From positions 1 through 34,770 of the forward strand of contig JAISXF010000100.1 in NCBI GenBank assembly GCA_031270845.1: a DNA stretch of 34,770 bases. The letters run 5' to 3'. Positions 14,544-23,389 of this stretch are shown here, one piece after another; position 1 is the first letter of the stretch, and each line of letters opens with the position of its first letter. The stretch comes from Prevotellaceae bacterium (GTDB lineage: Bacteria; Bacteroidota; Bacteroidia; Bacteroidales; UBA932). Below the pieces are notes generated by a model, which was not told where the DNA came from, did no database searches, and worked only from the letters and a program-made list of their open reading frames with translations. The translations under genes were made by a program, and so were the position numbers.

Positions 14544-14875
14544 GTTTTTTTACCCTCGCAAGCCATCAGACATAAAAATATTCCTGTATTTTTCGCCTCG
14601 CAAGTCGCCGGGAAGCAAAAGACAACTGTATTTTTCGCCTCGCAAGTCGCCGGGAAGCAAAAGACGGTAGTATTTTTGACGCCACTACACCGCCGCGTCA
14701 AAAATACTACCGTCTTTTTGATGCAACGAAACCGCCGCGTCAAAAATACCGCCGTCTTTTTGACGCCGCAAAACAGCTACGTCAAAAATACAACTGTCTT
14801 TGGCTTCCCGCAGACTTGCGAGGCGAAAAATACAGGAATATTTTTATGTCTGATGACTTGCGAGGCGAAAAATAC
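14544..14875. repeat. Large palindrome made of 42-nt repeats
   Basis: A 13-nt core recurs every 42 nt exactly. On the left arm it reads GTATTTTTCGCCT-like at 14544, 14586, 14628 and 14670. On the right arm the complement (GCGTCAAAAATAC or AGGCGAAAAATAC) starts at 14695, 14737, 14779, 14821 and 14863. The arms are symmetric about 14709.5; for example 14559-14604 and 14815-14860 are reverse complements over 46 nt with one mismatch. Each arm is free of stop codons in one frame and would encode a 14-residue repeat around KNTxVF, on opposite strands. The array fills the spacer between ispH and the AraC-type gene. Confidence 0.92.
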
Positions 14876-14949
14876 GGTTGTCGAAAGCAATATCCGCCGC
14901 AAGGCGACTAAATCTACTGCCAATATTTTGTCGATTCCGAAAAATGCGC

Positions 14950-14957
14950 TACTTTTG
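14950..14957 (+). promoter_or_regulatory. -7 promoter element of the AraC-type gene
   Basis: TACTTTTG, 26 nt upstream of the ATG at 14984. Confidence 0.55.
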
Positions 14958-14983
14958 TACTGTTTATTTTTAATATTACGCCC

Positions 14984-15424
14984 ATGTTTACAGAAAAATA
15001 TAAACCGATTTTGCCCGCCGACGTGTATGTTACGGAGGCGCAACGCACCGCAGTCATCGCAGACCGCCGCAACGGGATTCCGCATCCCGAAATAACATCA
15101 ATCCGCTTGACCGGGAATAATTTTATGGATCTATTTGCCTCCCTTGTCGAAGGCGGCGGCGGACTGATGGTTAAAAATCTGGCAAAAAGGATGGGCGTTA
15201 AGCCGCGCCTGATTACACCGGCCATAGAAGCCATGACCGGCCTCCCCGCACATGAGTGGGTGAAGCGATACCTCCATCTCTCGGCCTGCGACAAGCTGCG
15301 GAACGGGTATCACAGAGTCTCCGATATTGCACACATGCTGGGGTTTCGGTCGGTTAGCTCCTTCAGTCATTTCTTTTATCGCCTCGAACATTGCCATCCG
15401 AAAAAATATAGAACAACGAATTAA
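14984..15424 (+). CDS. Short AraC-type transcription regulator
   Basis: The 146-residue protein contains essentially only the AraC/XylS DNA-binding domain. KNLAKRMGVKPRLI (about 64-77) is the first helix-turn-helix, and VSDIAHMLGFRSVSSFSHFFYR (about 112-133) the second, with the usual spacing and the terminal PKKYR. The N-terminal 45 residues have no ligand-binding domain I can name. It has its own -7 element and follows the 42-nt palindrome. Its target is unknown; the giant LRR gene downstream is a possible but untested candidate. Confidence 0.85.
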   Translation: MFTEKYKPILPADVYVTEAQRTAVIADRRNGIPHPEITSIRLTGNNFMDLFASLVEGGGGLMVKNLAKRMGVKPRLITPAIEAMTGLPAHEWVKRYLHLSACDKLRNGYHRVSDIAHMLGFRSVSSFSHFFYRLEHCHPKKYRTTN

Positions 15425-15471
15425 TTACGAATTACGAATTACGAATTACGTTTTTTTAATTACGAATTACG
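15423..15471. repeat. AATTACG heptamer tract
   Basis: Seven 7-mers in register: AATTACG four times, TTTTTTT, AATTACG twice. It begins inside the stop codon of the AraC-type gene. The inverse heptamer CGTAATT recurs at 24385-24426. Confidence 0.85.
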
Positions 15472-15480
15472 GCAGAACAT

Positions 15481-15591
15481 GGACGAAAACGCTGCCGGCT
15501 ATTTCATCTCTTCTGCATTTGCGCCGTCGCCTACCTGATTGGCTGGACGATGATGAAAGCGCTCGTTCCGAAGTATAAAATCATCTGTTGA
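15481..15591 (+). pseudogene. Remnant of the C-terminus of an MFS transporter
   Basis: In one frame this stretch reads ...AVAYLIGWTMMKALVPKYKII then C and stop, which resembles the last membrane helix and tail of Bacteroidota sugar/uronate MFS permeases (AYLIGWxxMKxLVPKYK). No start codon or upstream transporter sequence remains: the preceding bases are the AATTACG tract and the AraC-type gene. A neighbouring frame reads YFISSAFA just before, hinting at a frameshift. The match rests on memory of the motif, so the call is tentative. Confidence 0.5.
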
Positions 15592-15690
15592 GAGGTTATT
15601 GTTAAAAACTTGTTTAAAAAAAAATCAGACTGTGTGGCACAAAAAATATAAAAAAATGAATTGTTGGTGTGTGTTTTAAAAAAAATATTG

Positions 15691-15698
15691 TACCTTTG
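15691..15698 (+). promoter_or_regulatory. -7 promoter element of the giant LRR gene
   Basis: TACCTTTG, 62 nt upstream of the ATG at 15761. A TTGG at 15664-15667 might be the -33 element, though the 23-nt spacing is long. Confidence 0.65.
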
Positions 15699-15760
15699 CG
15701 GCGCCGTTTAAAGGATAATTAACATAATGGCGTGGTTTATTAATGTAATTTTATACAAGA

Positions 15761-18700
15761 ATGAATATCTTTAAAAAGCTATTGTTACTTTTGTTTTGTT
15801 GTGTTGGAGCAGGTTTCCATGTCCTGGCTCAAGAACAAATCTCATTTACATGGACGGCTGAATCTGCCCCCAAATCGTTCGTTTTACGGGCGAGTGCCGA
15901 TTTCACCAATAACTATACAATCAGCTGGGGTGACGGGGATACAACCCCGGAAACGGGGCTTGGCGGTACGTCGAAGACCCATACACATTCGTACATCGCT
16001 CCGGGCAACTACACCGTAACAGTTACGGGCGTTTCGACGTGTCTCTTTACGCTCCTCGATGTGGTGAACAGGCAGCTAACCGTGCTCGATGTGAGCGGCG
16101 CCCCGTCGCTCACCGACATCCTGTGTAATGATAATGGGCTAACAAGCCTGAATCTGAATGCAAACACGGCGTTAGACAAGCTCCATTGCGAAAACAACGC
16201 ATTAACACATTTGGACGTGTCGAATAATTCGGTATTGACTGTTTTGTGGTGTCTGAATAATCAGTTATCCAATTTAGATGTAACGCAGAACATCGGATTA
16301 CTGGAATTGAGATGCTCCTATAATCTGTTATCCACGTTGGATGTAACACAAAATTCGGCGCTGGCCTATTTGTTCTGCGAAAATAATCAGTTATCCGTGC
16401 TTGATATAAGTAATAATACCAGTCTGAATTATCTCTATTGTGGCTACAACCAGTTATTCGATTTGGATGTAACAGGGAAGCCCAGCCTAACGGCTATAAA
16501 CTGCGACCATAATAAACTTTCGCTGTCGCATCTGTACGCCGTTTCCTCCATCAAACCGTACCAGCAGTTAGGCAGTCAGTATCTTGATCCGGAGCAAGCC
16601 TATGAAGAAGTAGAAGCAACCTTAACGGATATGCCTGTAATAAACGGGGTACCTACCGTGTTTTCGGTAACAAAAGGCGGCCTCCCCGCACCGGTGGGCG
16701 ACTATACCATTACGAACGGCAAAATCACCTTCCATACCACAGGTACCTACACGGTTAAAAAAACGAACAGCAAAATACAAGCCTCTATGCCGGCGGCAGT
16801 CTATCGGACATATGTCGTCGCCGGCACGCAGTCGATTATATTTACATGGAAAGGCGGCACGGGCAAATCGTTCGCCATTCAGGCGCCCACAGGCAAGCCC
16901 TTTACGGTCGAATGGGGCGATGCAAGCCCGATAAGTAGCTATTCCGGCGCCGGCACAACCGATGTAGTCCCCATACATACCTATGCAACCACCTCCGATT
17001 ATACCGTGAGAGTCAACGGCAGCGATACCACTTGCCGCTTTACGCTTTTAAACCTGGATAACGCCCAGGTGAATGACCTGAACGTGATTGAAGCCGTAGA
17101 TTTAACGGAACTGCGATGCCGGAATAATACCCTGCCGGCATTGGATCTTACCTATAACACGGCGCTGGAGTATTTGGATTGCAATACCAACCTGCTAATC
17201 GTTTTTGATGTCTCGGAAAATACCGCATTGACTTATTTGGACTGCGGAAACAACTCGCTATTCAACCTGGATGTTTCGGCCAATACGCAGTTGACCAACT
17301 TGCAGTGCGCAAGTGACGTCTTGAGTAACTTGGATGTTTCGGCCAATACCTTATTGACGACCTTAAATTGCAGTAATAATATGTTGACCGGCCTGGATGT
17401 CTCTCAAAATACGCAGTTAGACACCCTCATAAGCAATAATAATGAGCTGCTGACGCTGGATATAAGCAATAATACCGCACTCGCTTCGTTGAACTGCGCC
17501 TTTAATCACCTGCCGGAGCTGAACATTACCTCTATTCCACTGCAACATGTGTTTTGCCACAGCAATGCCATACCGTTAGCCAATTTATATGAAATTGCCG
17601 CCGTTATCGGCGACCAAAATGAAACCCTGTTAGGGATGCAACGGCTCGATACGGTAAGCGTTACCAAAGGCACAGGCATTACGGTCGATGCCGTACTCAA
17701 TGGCGTAAATACCAACTTTGTCGTTACGATGGACGGTGTAGGGCTGGTTACCGAAGGCGTAGAATATACCGTCGATTATACCATGCAGCTGCTGACATTT
17801 AATCTCGCGGGCACCTTTACGGTGAAGATGACCAGCGCCGCTATCGCCGATAATCCGACCCCCGTGCCGGCATCGGTATATCGTACCTACGACGTCGCCG
17901 ATTCGCAAACAATAACTTTCGACTGGACGGGCGGCGCCAATAAATCGTTCTTCATTCAGGCTACCTCCGGCCATACATTTACGGTAAACTGGGGCGATGC
18001 GGCTGTTGATACCTTAACCGGCGCCGGCAGCTATGACCTTATACCGACACATACTTATGTCGATACCAATCCCTATACCGTTACCGTTACTGCCGGGAGC
18101 GCCTGTTCCCTTACCTTATTAAATGTCGGCAATCAACAGGTAAGCGCCATAAATGTTACCGACGCCCCGGCTTTAACAAAACTGCTGTGTGCTTCCAACT
18201 CGCTGACAAATTTAGATGTATCACAAAACCTTTTGCTAACCGCTTTAGTTTGCAATCAGAATCCATTGACAGGGTTGGATGTTACGGCCAATACCGCCCT
18301 GCAGGAGCTTTCCTGCGCCCAGACCGGACTAACCGCCCTTGATGTAACCTTGAATACGCAACTCTCCTATTTACTTTGCAACCAGAATACATTAACCACC
18401 TTGAACGTATCGCAGAACACCCTGCTGCAACACCTTGCCTGTAGCGAAAACCAGCTGACAAGCCTTGATGTAGCCGCCAATACCCTCTTGCAATACCTTT
18501 CCTGTAGCGAAAACCAGCTGACAAGCCTCGATGTAACCGCCAATACTCAATTGCAATACCTGCTTTGCAATGATAACCGTCTGGCCGGTTTGAATATCAC
18601 ATACAATGTACTGTTAAAAAACCTGTTTTGCGGAAATAATTTTATCCCTGCCTTAAACATCGCCGGCAATGACTCGCTCTCGCTCGTCTCTTGCTACAAT

Positions 18701-21424
18701 AACGCCATTCCGCTGGCCAATTTATACACGCTGTCGAATGCGATCAGCGATGTAAGCAACAAACTCTTGGGCGAGCAGCACCTCGATACGGTAACCCTGC
18801 CGACCGGCGTGGCGACACTCGTCGATGCCGTACTGGGCGGCGTCAATACGGTCTTTACAGTCAATAATGGAACGGCCGTCGAAGGCGTCGATTATACGGT
18901 CAATTATGCAACCCAAACCATTACCTTTAACTTCCCGGGGCTTTATACGGTGAAAATGACCAATACCGCGATTACTTCCCAGGCGGCATCTCCGGCAGAA
19001 GTATTCCGTACCTACGACGTTACCGGCAATGCCTCCTTCTCTTTTGTATGGCAGGGTGGCAACAATAAATCGTTTCGCGTTAGCGCAACGTATGACGAAC
19101 CGTTCACCGTCGATTGGGGCGACGGCATTGTGGATTCATTGATCGGCGCAGGCATTGGCATGGCCGATGCCCTGACGCCGACACACACCTATGTTAATGT
19201 AGCTATCACCTATACGGTAACCGTATCCACCAACAGCGCCGACTGCCGGTTTACCTACCTGAATGTATCAAGCAAGCAGGTGAGCGGCATGAATCTTACC
19301 TATGCCGTGGGGTTATACCAGTTGGATTGCAGCATGAATGCCTCGCTGGGCAGCCTGGATGTTTCACACAATGCCGACCTCGCTATATTGGATTGTATAA
19401 CCACTTCGCTAACCTCGCTGAACGTTACGAATAATCCGAGACTGATACGCCTCAATTGCAGCAGCAATTCGCTGACGGCGCTCGATTTATCGCTCAGCCC
19501 GCTATTGTATGCGTTAAACTGCGAAGATAATCCGACGTTGCTCACGCTGGATGTCAGCGCCAATTCGCAACTGCGGTCGCTGGCGTGCGGAAATACATCA
19601 TTGACCTCCCTGAACGTGTCGGCTAATCCGCTGTTGCAGACGCTGAATTGCAGAGACAATTTCCTGACCGTTTTAGATTTGTCGAACAATGCCCAATTAA
19701 ACAGTTTCACTGTGGACAATAACCACCTGTCGGCATTAAGTATCGCTGCCAATCCGTTAGTTACATACCTCTCGTGCCACAACAACCATATTCCGTTAGC
19801 GAATTTATATACGTTGTCGGAAGCTATCGGCGTAGTAGCGAACAACAAACACCTCGGCACCCAACGCTTGGATACGCTTACCGTCTTGCTGGGCGTGGCC
19901 AGTCCGGTCGATGCCGTACTGGGCGGCCGCAACACCGTCTTTGTTGTCAATGGCGGCCTCGCTACCGACGGGGTTGAATACACCGTAAATTATGCGACCC
20001 AAACGATTACATTTAATATAAACGGCGTCTATACGGTCAAAATGACCAACGATACCATTAAATCCAATACCTCATACCCGGCTATAGTATGGCGTACCTA
20101 CAGGGTCGGCTCGTACGATATTGCCAACGCAACGATTGCGCCGGTTCCTTCGCAAACCTATACCGGATACGCTATCCAGCCCTTGCCCGTCGTTACAATG
20201 GGAGCGGCTACATTAGTGAAGGATACGGATTATACGGTAAGCTATACGGGCAATATCGACGCAGGCATGGCGACACTTACCGTAACCGGCGCCGGAAGCT
20301 ATACCGGAACCAAACAGGCGACCTTTACCATTGCCCCGATGACCGTTACCGTAGCCGAACTGAGCGTGCAGACGAAAGTTTACGACGGTACGACCAATGC
20401 CGTTATCCTCTTCGACCTGGCCACCTTCAAAACCAAGCTCAGCCCCGCCGATACGGCTACGCTGACCGTAAACGCACCCGCCGCCGGTACATTTGCACAG
20501 GCCGCCGAAGGCACAAATATTCCGGTAACAGTCGGTGGAAATGTGACGCTGAGCGGCGCCAAGGCAGGTAATTATGTAATTGTCCAGCAAACCGGCCTGA
20601 CCGGTACGATTGTCAATAACAATACCGACGCCACAATCACCGTTACCAACGCCACCTACAGCAGCTCGGACGATACATGGACTATCGACTGCGGAGCGAA
20701 TACCGCCACCGTGCAGGTGAATACTACCAATCCCGCCGCGCTGGTGATTTACAACGGAGCGATTGTTCCGGGAAATCAGTTCAACATTGACGCCTCAACA
20801 CCCCGTACGTGGACGGAAACAGTTATCGTTTCCACGTCCGACAGCAGCATCCAGCAATCTTATACCATTGTGCTTGTCAAATGGTTTGATATTGACCTGA
20901 CCGACGATGCCTGCATTGTCAAAGAAAAATGGAATAATACCCTGCTGGTAAACAATAACCCGGCCTCCAACGGACACTACGAATTTACTACCTACACATG
21001 GTTTAAGGACAATACGCCTGTCGGCAACGACCAGTATTATTCGGCTGGCGATGACCCGACCGACCACTTAGACCAGAGTGCATATTATTATGTTGTGATG
21101 GATACGCGCGACGGGCAGACCCTGCGCACCTGCCCCTTCCACCCCTTGATGCTGCCGATGCCCGCACCGGCACAGCGCCTCAACATATCCGTCTATCCCA
21201 ATCCGGCCATGGCCGGGCAACCGGTACAGGTAAGCGCCAACATCCCGCTCGACCTCTTGAGCAGCGCAGCCATTGATGTGTACAGCATAACCGGTCGCCG
21301 CGTAAGCACCCAGCGGCCAGGTGATACCGTAACGTCGGTAAACATGCCTTCGGACACAGGCATCTATGTACTAAAGGTAAGAACGGCAACAGACGAGGCG
21401 ACAATAACCGTAATAGTTAATTAA
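15761..21424 (+). CDS. Giant secreted LRR/PKD-like protein with type IX secretion tail
   Basis: This 1887-residue protein has a signal peptide (MNIFKKLLLLLFCCVGAGFHVLAQ) and four tandem modules starting near residues 26, 357, 716 and 1091. Each module has a PKD-like start (FTW...F.V.WGDG/WGDA...HTY...YTVTV), a run of 21-residue leucine-rich repeats of the form LDVSxNxxLxxLxCxxNxLxx, and an immunoglobulin-like end (GVNTxFxV...VEYTVxY...FxxxGTYTVKMTN). MBG/YDG-type repeats follow (about 1453-1600, with TGNIDAGMATLTVTGAGSYTGT and VYDGTTNA), then an Ig-like region. Residues 1807-1887 are a Por_Secre_tail sorting domain (LNISVYPNPAMAG ... DTGIYVLKVRT). It is therefore predicted to cross the outer membrane through T9SS and be attached or released. 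Likely an adhesin or binding protein; ligand unknown. An outer-membrane barrel gene follows after 36 nt. Confidence 0.9.
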   Translation: MNIFKKLLLLLFCCVGAGFHVLAQEQISFTWTAESAPKSFVLRASADFTNNYTISWGDGDTTPETGLGGTSKTHTHSYIAPGNYTVTVTGVSTCLFTLLDVVNRQLTVLDVSGAPSLTDILCNDNGLTSLNLNANTALDKLHCENNALTHLDVSNNSVLTVLWCLNNQLSNLDVTQNIGLLELRCSYNLLSTLDVTQNSALAYLFCENNQLSVLDISNNTSLNYLYCGYNQLFDLDVTGKPSLTAINCDHNKLSLSHLYAVSSIKPYQQLGSQYLDPEQAYEEVEATLTDMPVINGVPTVFSVTKGGLPAPVGDYTITNGKITFHTTGTYTVKKTNSKIQASMPAAVYRTYVVAGTQSIIFTWKGGTGKSFAIQAPTGKPFTVEWGDASPISSYSGAGTTDVVPIHTYATTSDYTVRVNGSDTTCRFTLLNLDNAQVNDLNVIEAVDLTELRCRNNTLPALDLTYNTALEYLDCNTNLLIVFDVSENTALTYLDCGNNSLFNLDVSANTQLTNLQCASDVLSNLDVSANTLLTTLNCSNNMLTGLDVSQNTQLDTLISNNNELLTLDISNNTALASLNCAFNHLPELNITSIPLQHVFCHSNAIPLANLYEIAAVIGDQNETLLGMQRLDTVSVTKGTGITVDAVLNGVNTNFVVTMDGVGLVTEGVEYTVDYTMQLLTFNLAGTFTVKMTSAAIADNPTPVPASVYRTYDVADSQTITFDWTGGANKSFFIQATSGHTFTVNWGDAAVDTLTGAGSYDLIPTHTYVDTNPYTVTVTAGSACSLTLLNVGNQQVSAINVTDAPALTKLLCASNSLTNLDVSQNLLLTALVCNQNPLTGLDVTANTALQELSCAQTGLTALDVTLNTQLSYLLCNQNTLTTLNVSQNTLLQHLACSENQLTSLDVAANTLLQYLSCSENQLTSLDVTANTQLQYLLCNDNRLAGLNITYNVLLKNLFCGNNFIPALNIAGNDSLSLVSCYNNAIPLANLYTLSNAISDVSNKLLGEQHLDTVTLPTGVATLVDAVLGGVNTVFTVNNGTAVEGVDYTVNYATQTITFNFPGLYTVKMTNTAITSQAASPAEVFRTYDVTGNASFSFVWQGGNNKSFRVSATYDEPFTVDWGDGIVDSLIGAGIGMADALTPTHTYVNVAITYTVTVSTNSADCRFTYLNVSSKQVSGMNLTYAVGLYQLDCSMNASLGSLDVSHNADLAILDCITTSLTSLNVTNNPRLIRLNCSSNSLTALDLSLSPLLYALNCEDNPTLLTLDVSANSQLRSLACGNTSLTSLNVSANPLLQTLNCRDNFLTVLDLSNNAQLNSFTVDNNHLSALSIAANPLVTYLSCHNNHIPLANLYTLSEAIGVVANNKHLGTQRLDTLTVLLGVASPVDAVLGGRNTVFVVNGGLATDGVEYTVNYATQTITFNINGVYTVKMTNDTIKSNTSYPAIVWRTYRVGSYDIANATIAPVPSQTYTGYAIQPLPVVTMGAATLVKDTDYTVSYTGNIDAGMATLTVTGAGSYTGTKQATFTIAPMTVTVAELSVQTKVYDGTTNAVILFDLATFKTKLSPADTATLTVNAPAAGTFAQAAEGTNIPVTVGGNVTLSGAKAGNYVIVQQTGLTGTIVNNNTDATITVTNATYSSSDDTWTIDCGANTATVQVNTTNPAALVIYNGAIVPGNQFNIDASTPRTWTETVIVSTSDSSIQQSYTIVLVKWFDIDLTDDACIVKEKWNNTLLVNNNPASNGHYEFTTYTWFKDNTPVGNDQYYSAGDDPTDHLDQSAYYYVVMDTRDGQTLRTCPFHPLMLPMPAPAQRLNISVYPNPAMAGQPVQVSANIPLDLLSSAAIDVYSITGRRVSTQRPGDTVTSVNMPSDTGIYVLKVRTATDEATITVIVN
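18438..18563 (+). repeat. Recent 63-nt duplication of an LRR unit
   Basis: Two successive LRR units starting at 18438 and 18501 share an identical 27-nt stretch beginning CCTGTAGCGAAAACCAG and differ at only a few positions afterwards. This is 63 nt, one 21-residue repeat. Confidence 0.8.
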
Positions 21425-21460
21425 CCGGTAGAAAAAAGCCGAACAGATAAAAAGAAGGAT

Positions 21461-22456
21461 ATGAAAATACAGATAGGACGATATTTATTGTGGGCAGCAG
21501 GCCTGTTAGCCGGCGCCGGCGCTATGGCTCAATCGAAAAATGAACTGTCGGTATATGCCGGCGGCGGTATTTCTACCCTCTTATACAGCTCGTCGGCGCT
21601 CCAATCGTCGCAAAACGTGGGCGGACATGCCGGACTCGGATATACCCTGTTTTTTACTCCAAAATGGGGAATTGGAACCGGCGCCGAAATAGCCTTGCTC
21701 AACGCCAAAGCCTCCTTCGCAACACTCTCCGACGCCTATAATGCCAACGACGGTACCGACAACATGATATTCCATTATACGGCATACGACTATTCCGAAA
21801 AAATACAAATCTACTCCCTCAATATCCCCCTGATGATCTATTTCCGCAGTCCCGTGAGCCAATCGATGACCTTCTATGCCGGTCTGGGCGCGAAAGCAAG
21901 CATCCCCCTGCAAAGTACCGTAGAAGCCACCATGCCGCGCGCCGCCACAGCCGGATACTACCCCGCCTATCACGCCGACTTGCACATGCCGGCTTTCCGC
22001 GGATTCGGTTCCTTTGAAAACCTCGAACTCGACGGCGCCCCTGCATTTCTTATCTCTTATGCCGCGTCCGCCGAAGTCGGTATCAAATGGAAACTGACGG
22101 GCAACTGGTCGATATACACCGGCGTCTATGTCGATTACGGCGTAACAAACATGGTGGATGATAAGCAGGACAAACCCTTTATCCCCTATAACGAAACGGC
22201 ATGGAATACCAATCCCGTCAGCTACTACCACAGCGTGCTGGTTTCGCAATATGCACGGAATGCGCCGATGGTCGATAAATTTACAGCCGACAATTTTGAA
22301 ACCGCCACCGGCAACCTGCAAGCCATTGCCGGCAACGTAACCTCATTAGCCGCCGGACTGAAAATAAAAGTCATTTTCGGCGAATCGGGTGAAAAGAAAC
22401 ATTGCCTCCCCTGCCTGCGCTACGAGTTGGATACCCGCGGAACAAAGAAAAAATAA
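21461..22456 (+). CDS. Outer-membrane beta-barrel protein (OMP_b-brl type)
   Basis: The 331-residue protein has a signal peptide ending AMAQ and alternating beta-strand sequence typical of small Bacteroidota barrels: ELSVYAGGGISTLLY, GGHAGLGYTLFFTPKWGIGTGAEIALL, YSLNIPLMIYFR, MTFYAGLGAKASIPL, YAASAEVGIKWKLTGNWSIYTGVYVDYG. It resembles PF13568-like families. The tail contains CLPC and does not end in a terminal aromatic strand, which is odd for a barrel. It starts 36 nt after the giant LRR gene, with an AGAAGGA sequence just before the ATG, and is probably co-transcribed. It may anchor or help display the LRR protein; this is inference. Confidence 0.8.
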   Translation: MKIQIGRYLLWAAGLLAGAGAMAQSKNELSVYAGGGISTLLYSSSALQSSQNVGGHAGLGYTLFFTPKWGIGTGAEIALLNAKASFATLSDAYNANDGTDNMIFHYTAYDYSEKIQIYSLNIPLMIYFRSPVSQSMTFYAGLGAKASIPLQSTVEATMPRAATAGYYPAYHADLHMPAFRGFGSFENLELDGAPAFLISYAASAEVGIKWKLTGNWSIYTGVYVDYGVTNMVDDKQDKPFIPYNETAWNTNPVSYYHSVLVSQYARNAPMVDKFTADNFETATGNLQAIAGNVTSLAAGLKIKVIFGESGEKKHCLPCLRYELDTRGTKKK

Positions 22457-22558
22457 CGCGTCAGCGCTCGAAAGACGCAAGGCCGTTTTGGCGGAAGTTA
22501 TTCTTACTAAAATCACTTACCGTAAGGCGGTCTGTAAAAAGAACCGTATTCTTTTTTG

Positions 22559-22566
22559 TACCTTTG
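22559..22566 (+). promoter_or_regulatory. -7 promoter element of mazG
   Basis: TACCTTTG, 34 nt upstream of the ATG at 22601; it decides against the longer frame opening at 22556. Confidence 0.7.
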
Positions 22567-22600
22567 CCCGTCATTCATTAAAATTACCGCATTTGCAAAT

Positions 22601-23389
22601 ATGAAATCAACCTCTTTTAATCGCCTGCTCAGTATCATGGACGAGCTGCGTGAAAAATGCCCGTGGGACCGCGAGCAGACATTCGACAGCCTGCGCCCGC
22701 AAACCATTGAAGAAACGTACGAACTGTGCGACGCCATCCTGAAAAAAGATTACAGCGACATTTGTAAAGAACTCGGCGATGTGCTGTTGCATGTTGTGTT
22801 CTACGCCAAAATGGGCGAAGAGGAACAGCATTTTACTATCGACGATATTATTACTAAATTGTGCGAAAAGCTGATTTTCCGCCATCCGCACGTGTTTAGC
22901 GAAACCGAAGTGAACGGGGCGGCGGAAGTTATCCAGAACTGGGAACAGTTGAAGTTGAAAGAAAAAGACGGCAACAAAACCGTGCTTTCGGGCGTGCCGG
23001 CAAGCCTGCCGTCGTTAATCAAAGCATACCGGATACAGGACAAGGCGCGCGCGGTGGGGTTCGACTGGGAGGTGCGTGAACAGGTCTGGGATAAGGTCGA
23101 GGAAGAATTAGCCGAGCTGAAAGTAGAACTGGCCGGCGGTACGCCCGAAGACATCGAAGCCGAATTTGGCGACCTGTTTTTCTCTATCGTCAACGCCGCC
23201 CGCCTTTATGGCATTAACCCCGATACGGCGCTGGAACGTACAAATACTAAATTTATCTCCCGGTTTAATTACCTCGAGCAGCAAACCATCCGGCAAGGCC
23301 GCTCGCTGCGAAGCATGACTCTCGAAGAAATGAATCAAATCTGGGAACAGGCGAAATCGCGGTTAACGGGTAATAACATCCTCAATTAA
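22601..23389 (+). CDS. mazG: Nucleoside triphosphate pyrophosphohydrolase
   Basis: MazG hydrolyses (d)NTPs to NMP and PPi and so cleans nucleotide pools. The 262-residue protein has both MazG halves. The first has LREKCPWDREQTFDSLRPQTIEETYELCDAI with the metal-binding EExxE/D pattern continuing in ICKELGDVLLHVVFYA. The second has GFDWEVREQVWDKVEEELAELKVEL and IEAEFGDLFFSIVNAARL. The ATG at 22601 follows a -7 element. Its 3' end overlaps the convergent ddl gene by 27 nt. Confidence 0.94.
   Translation: MKSTSFNRLLSIMDELREKCPWDREQTFDSLRPQTIEETYELCDAILKKDYSDICKELGDVLLHVVFYAKMGEEEQHFTIDDIITKLCEKLIFRHPHVFSETEVNGAAEVIQNWEQLKLKEKDGNKTVLSGVPASLPSLIKAYRIQDKARAVGFDWEVREQVWDKVEEELAELKVELAGGTPEDIEAEFGDLFFSIVNAARLYGINPDTALERTNTKFISRFNYLEQQTIRQGRSLRSMTLEEMNQIWEQAKSRLTGNNILN

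Noticed and set aside
14366-15095. Two opposing frames encoding KNTxVF repeats as real genes
   Set aside because: They lack convincing starts (the plus frame opens with TTG inside the palindrome), overlap each other and run into ispH and the AraC-type gene; I list the DNA repeat and raise the coding idea only as a finding.
19352-19364. parS-like site (TGTTTCAC half)
   Set aside because: Only half of the TGTTTCACGTGAAACA palindrome is present and it lies inside the LRR coding sequence.
22556-22600. Longer N-terminus of MazG
   Set aside because: It would start at a TTG and cross the TACCTTTG promoter element; the ATG at 22601 gives the family start.
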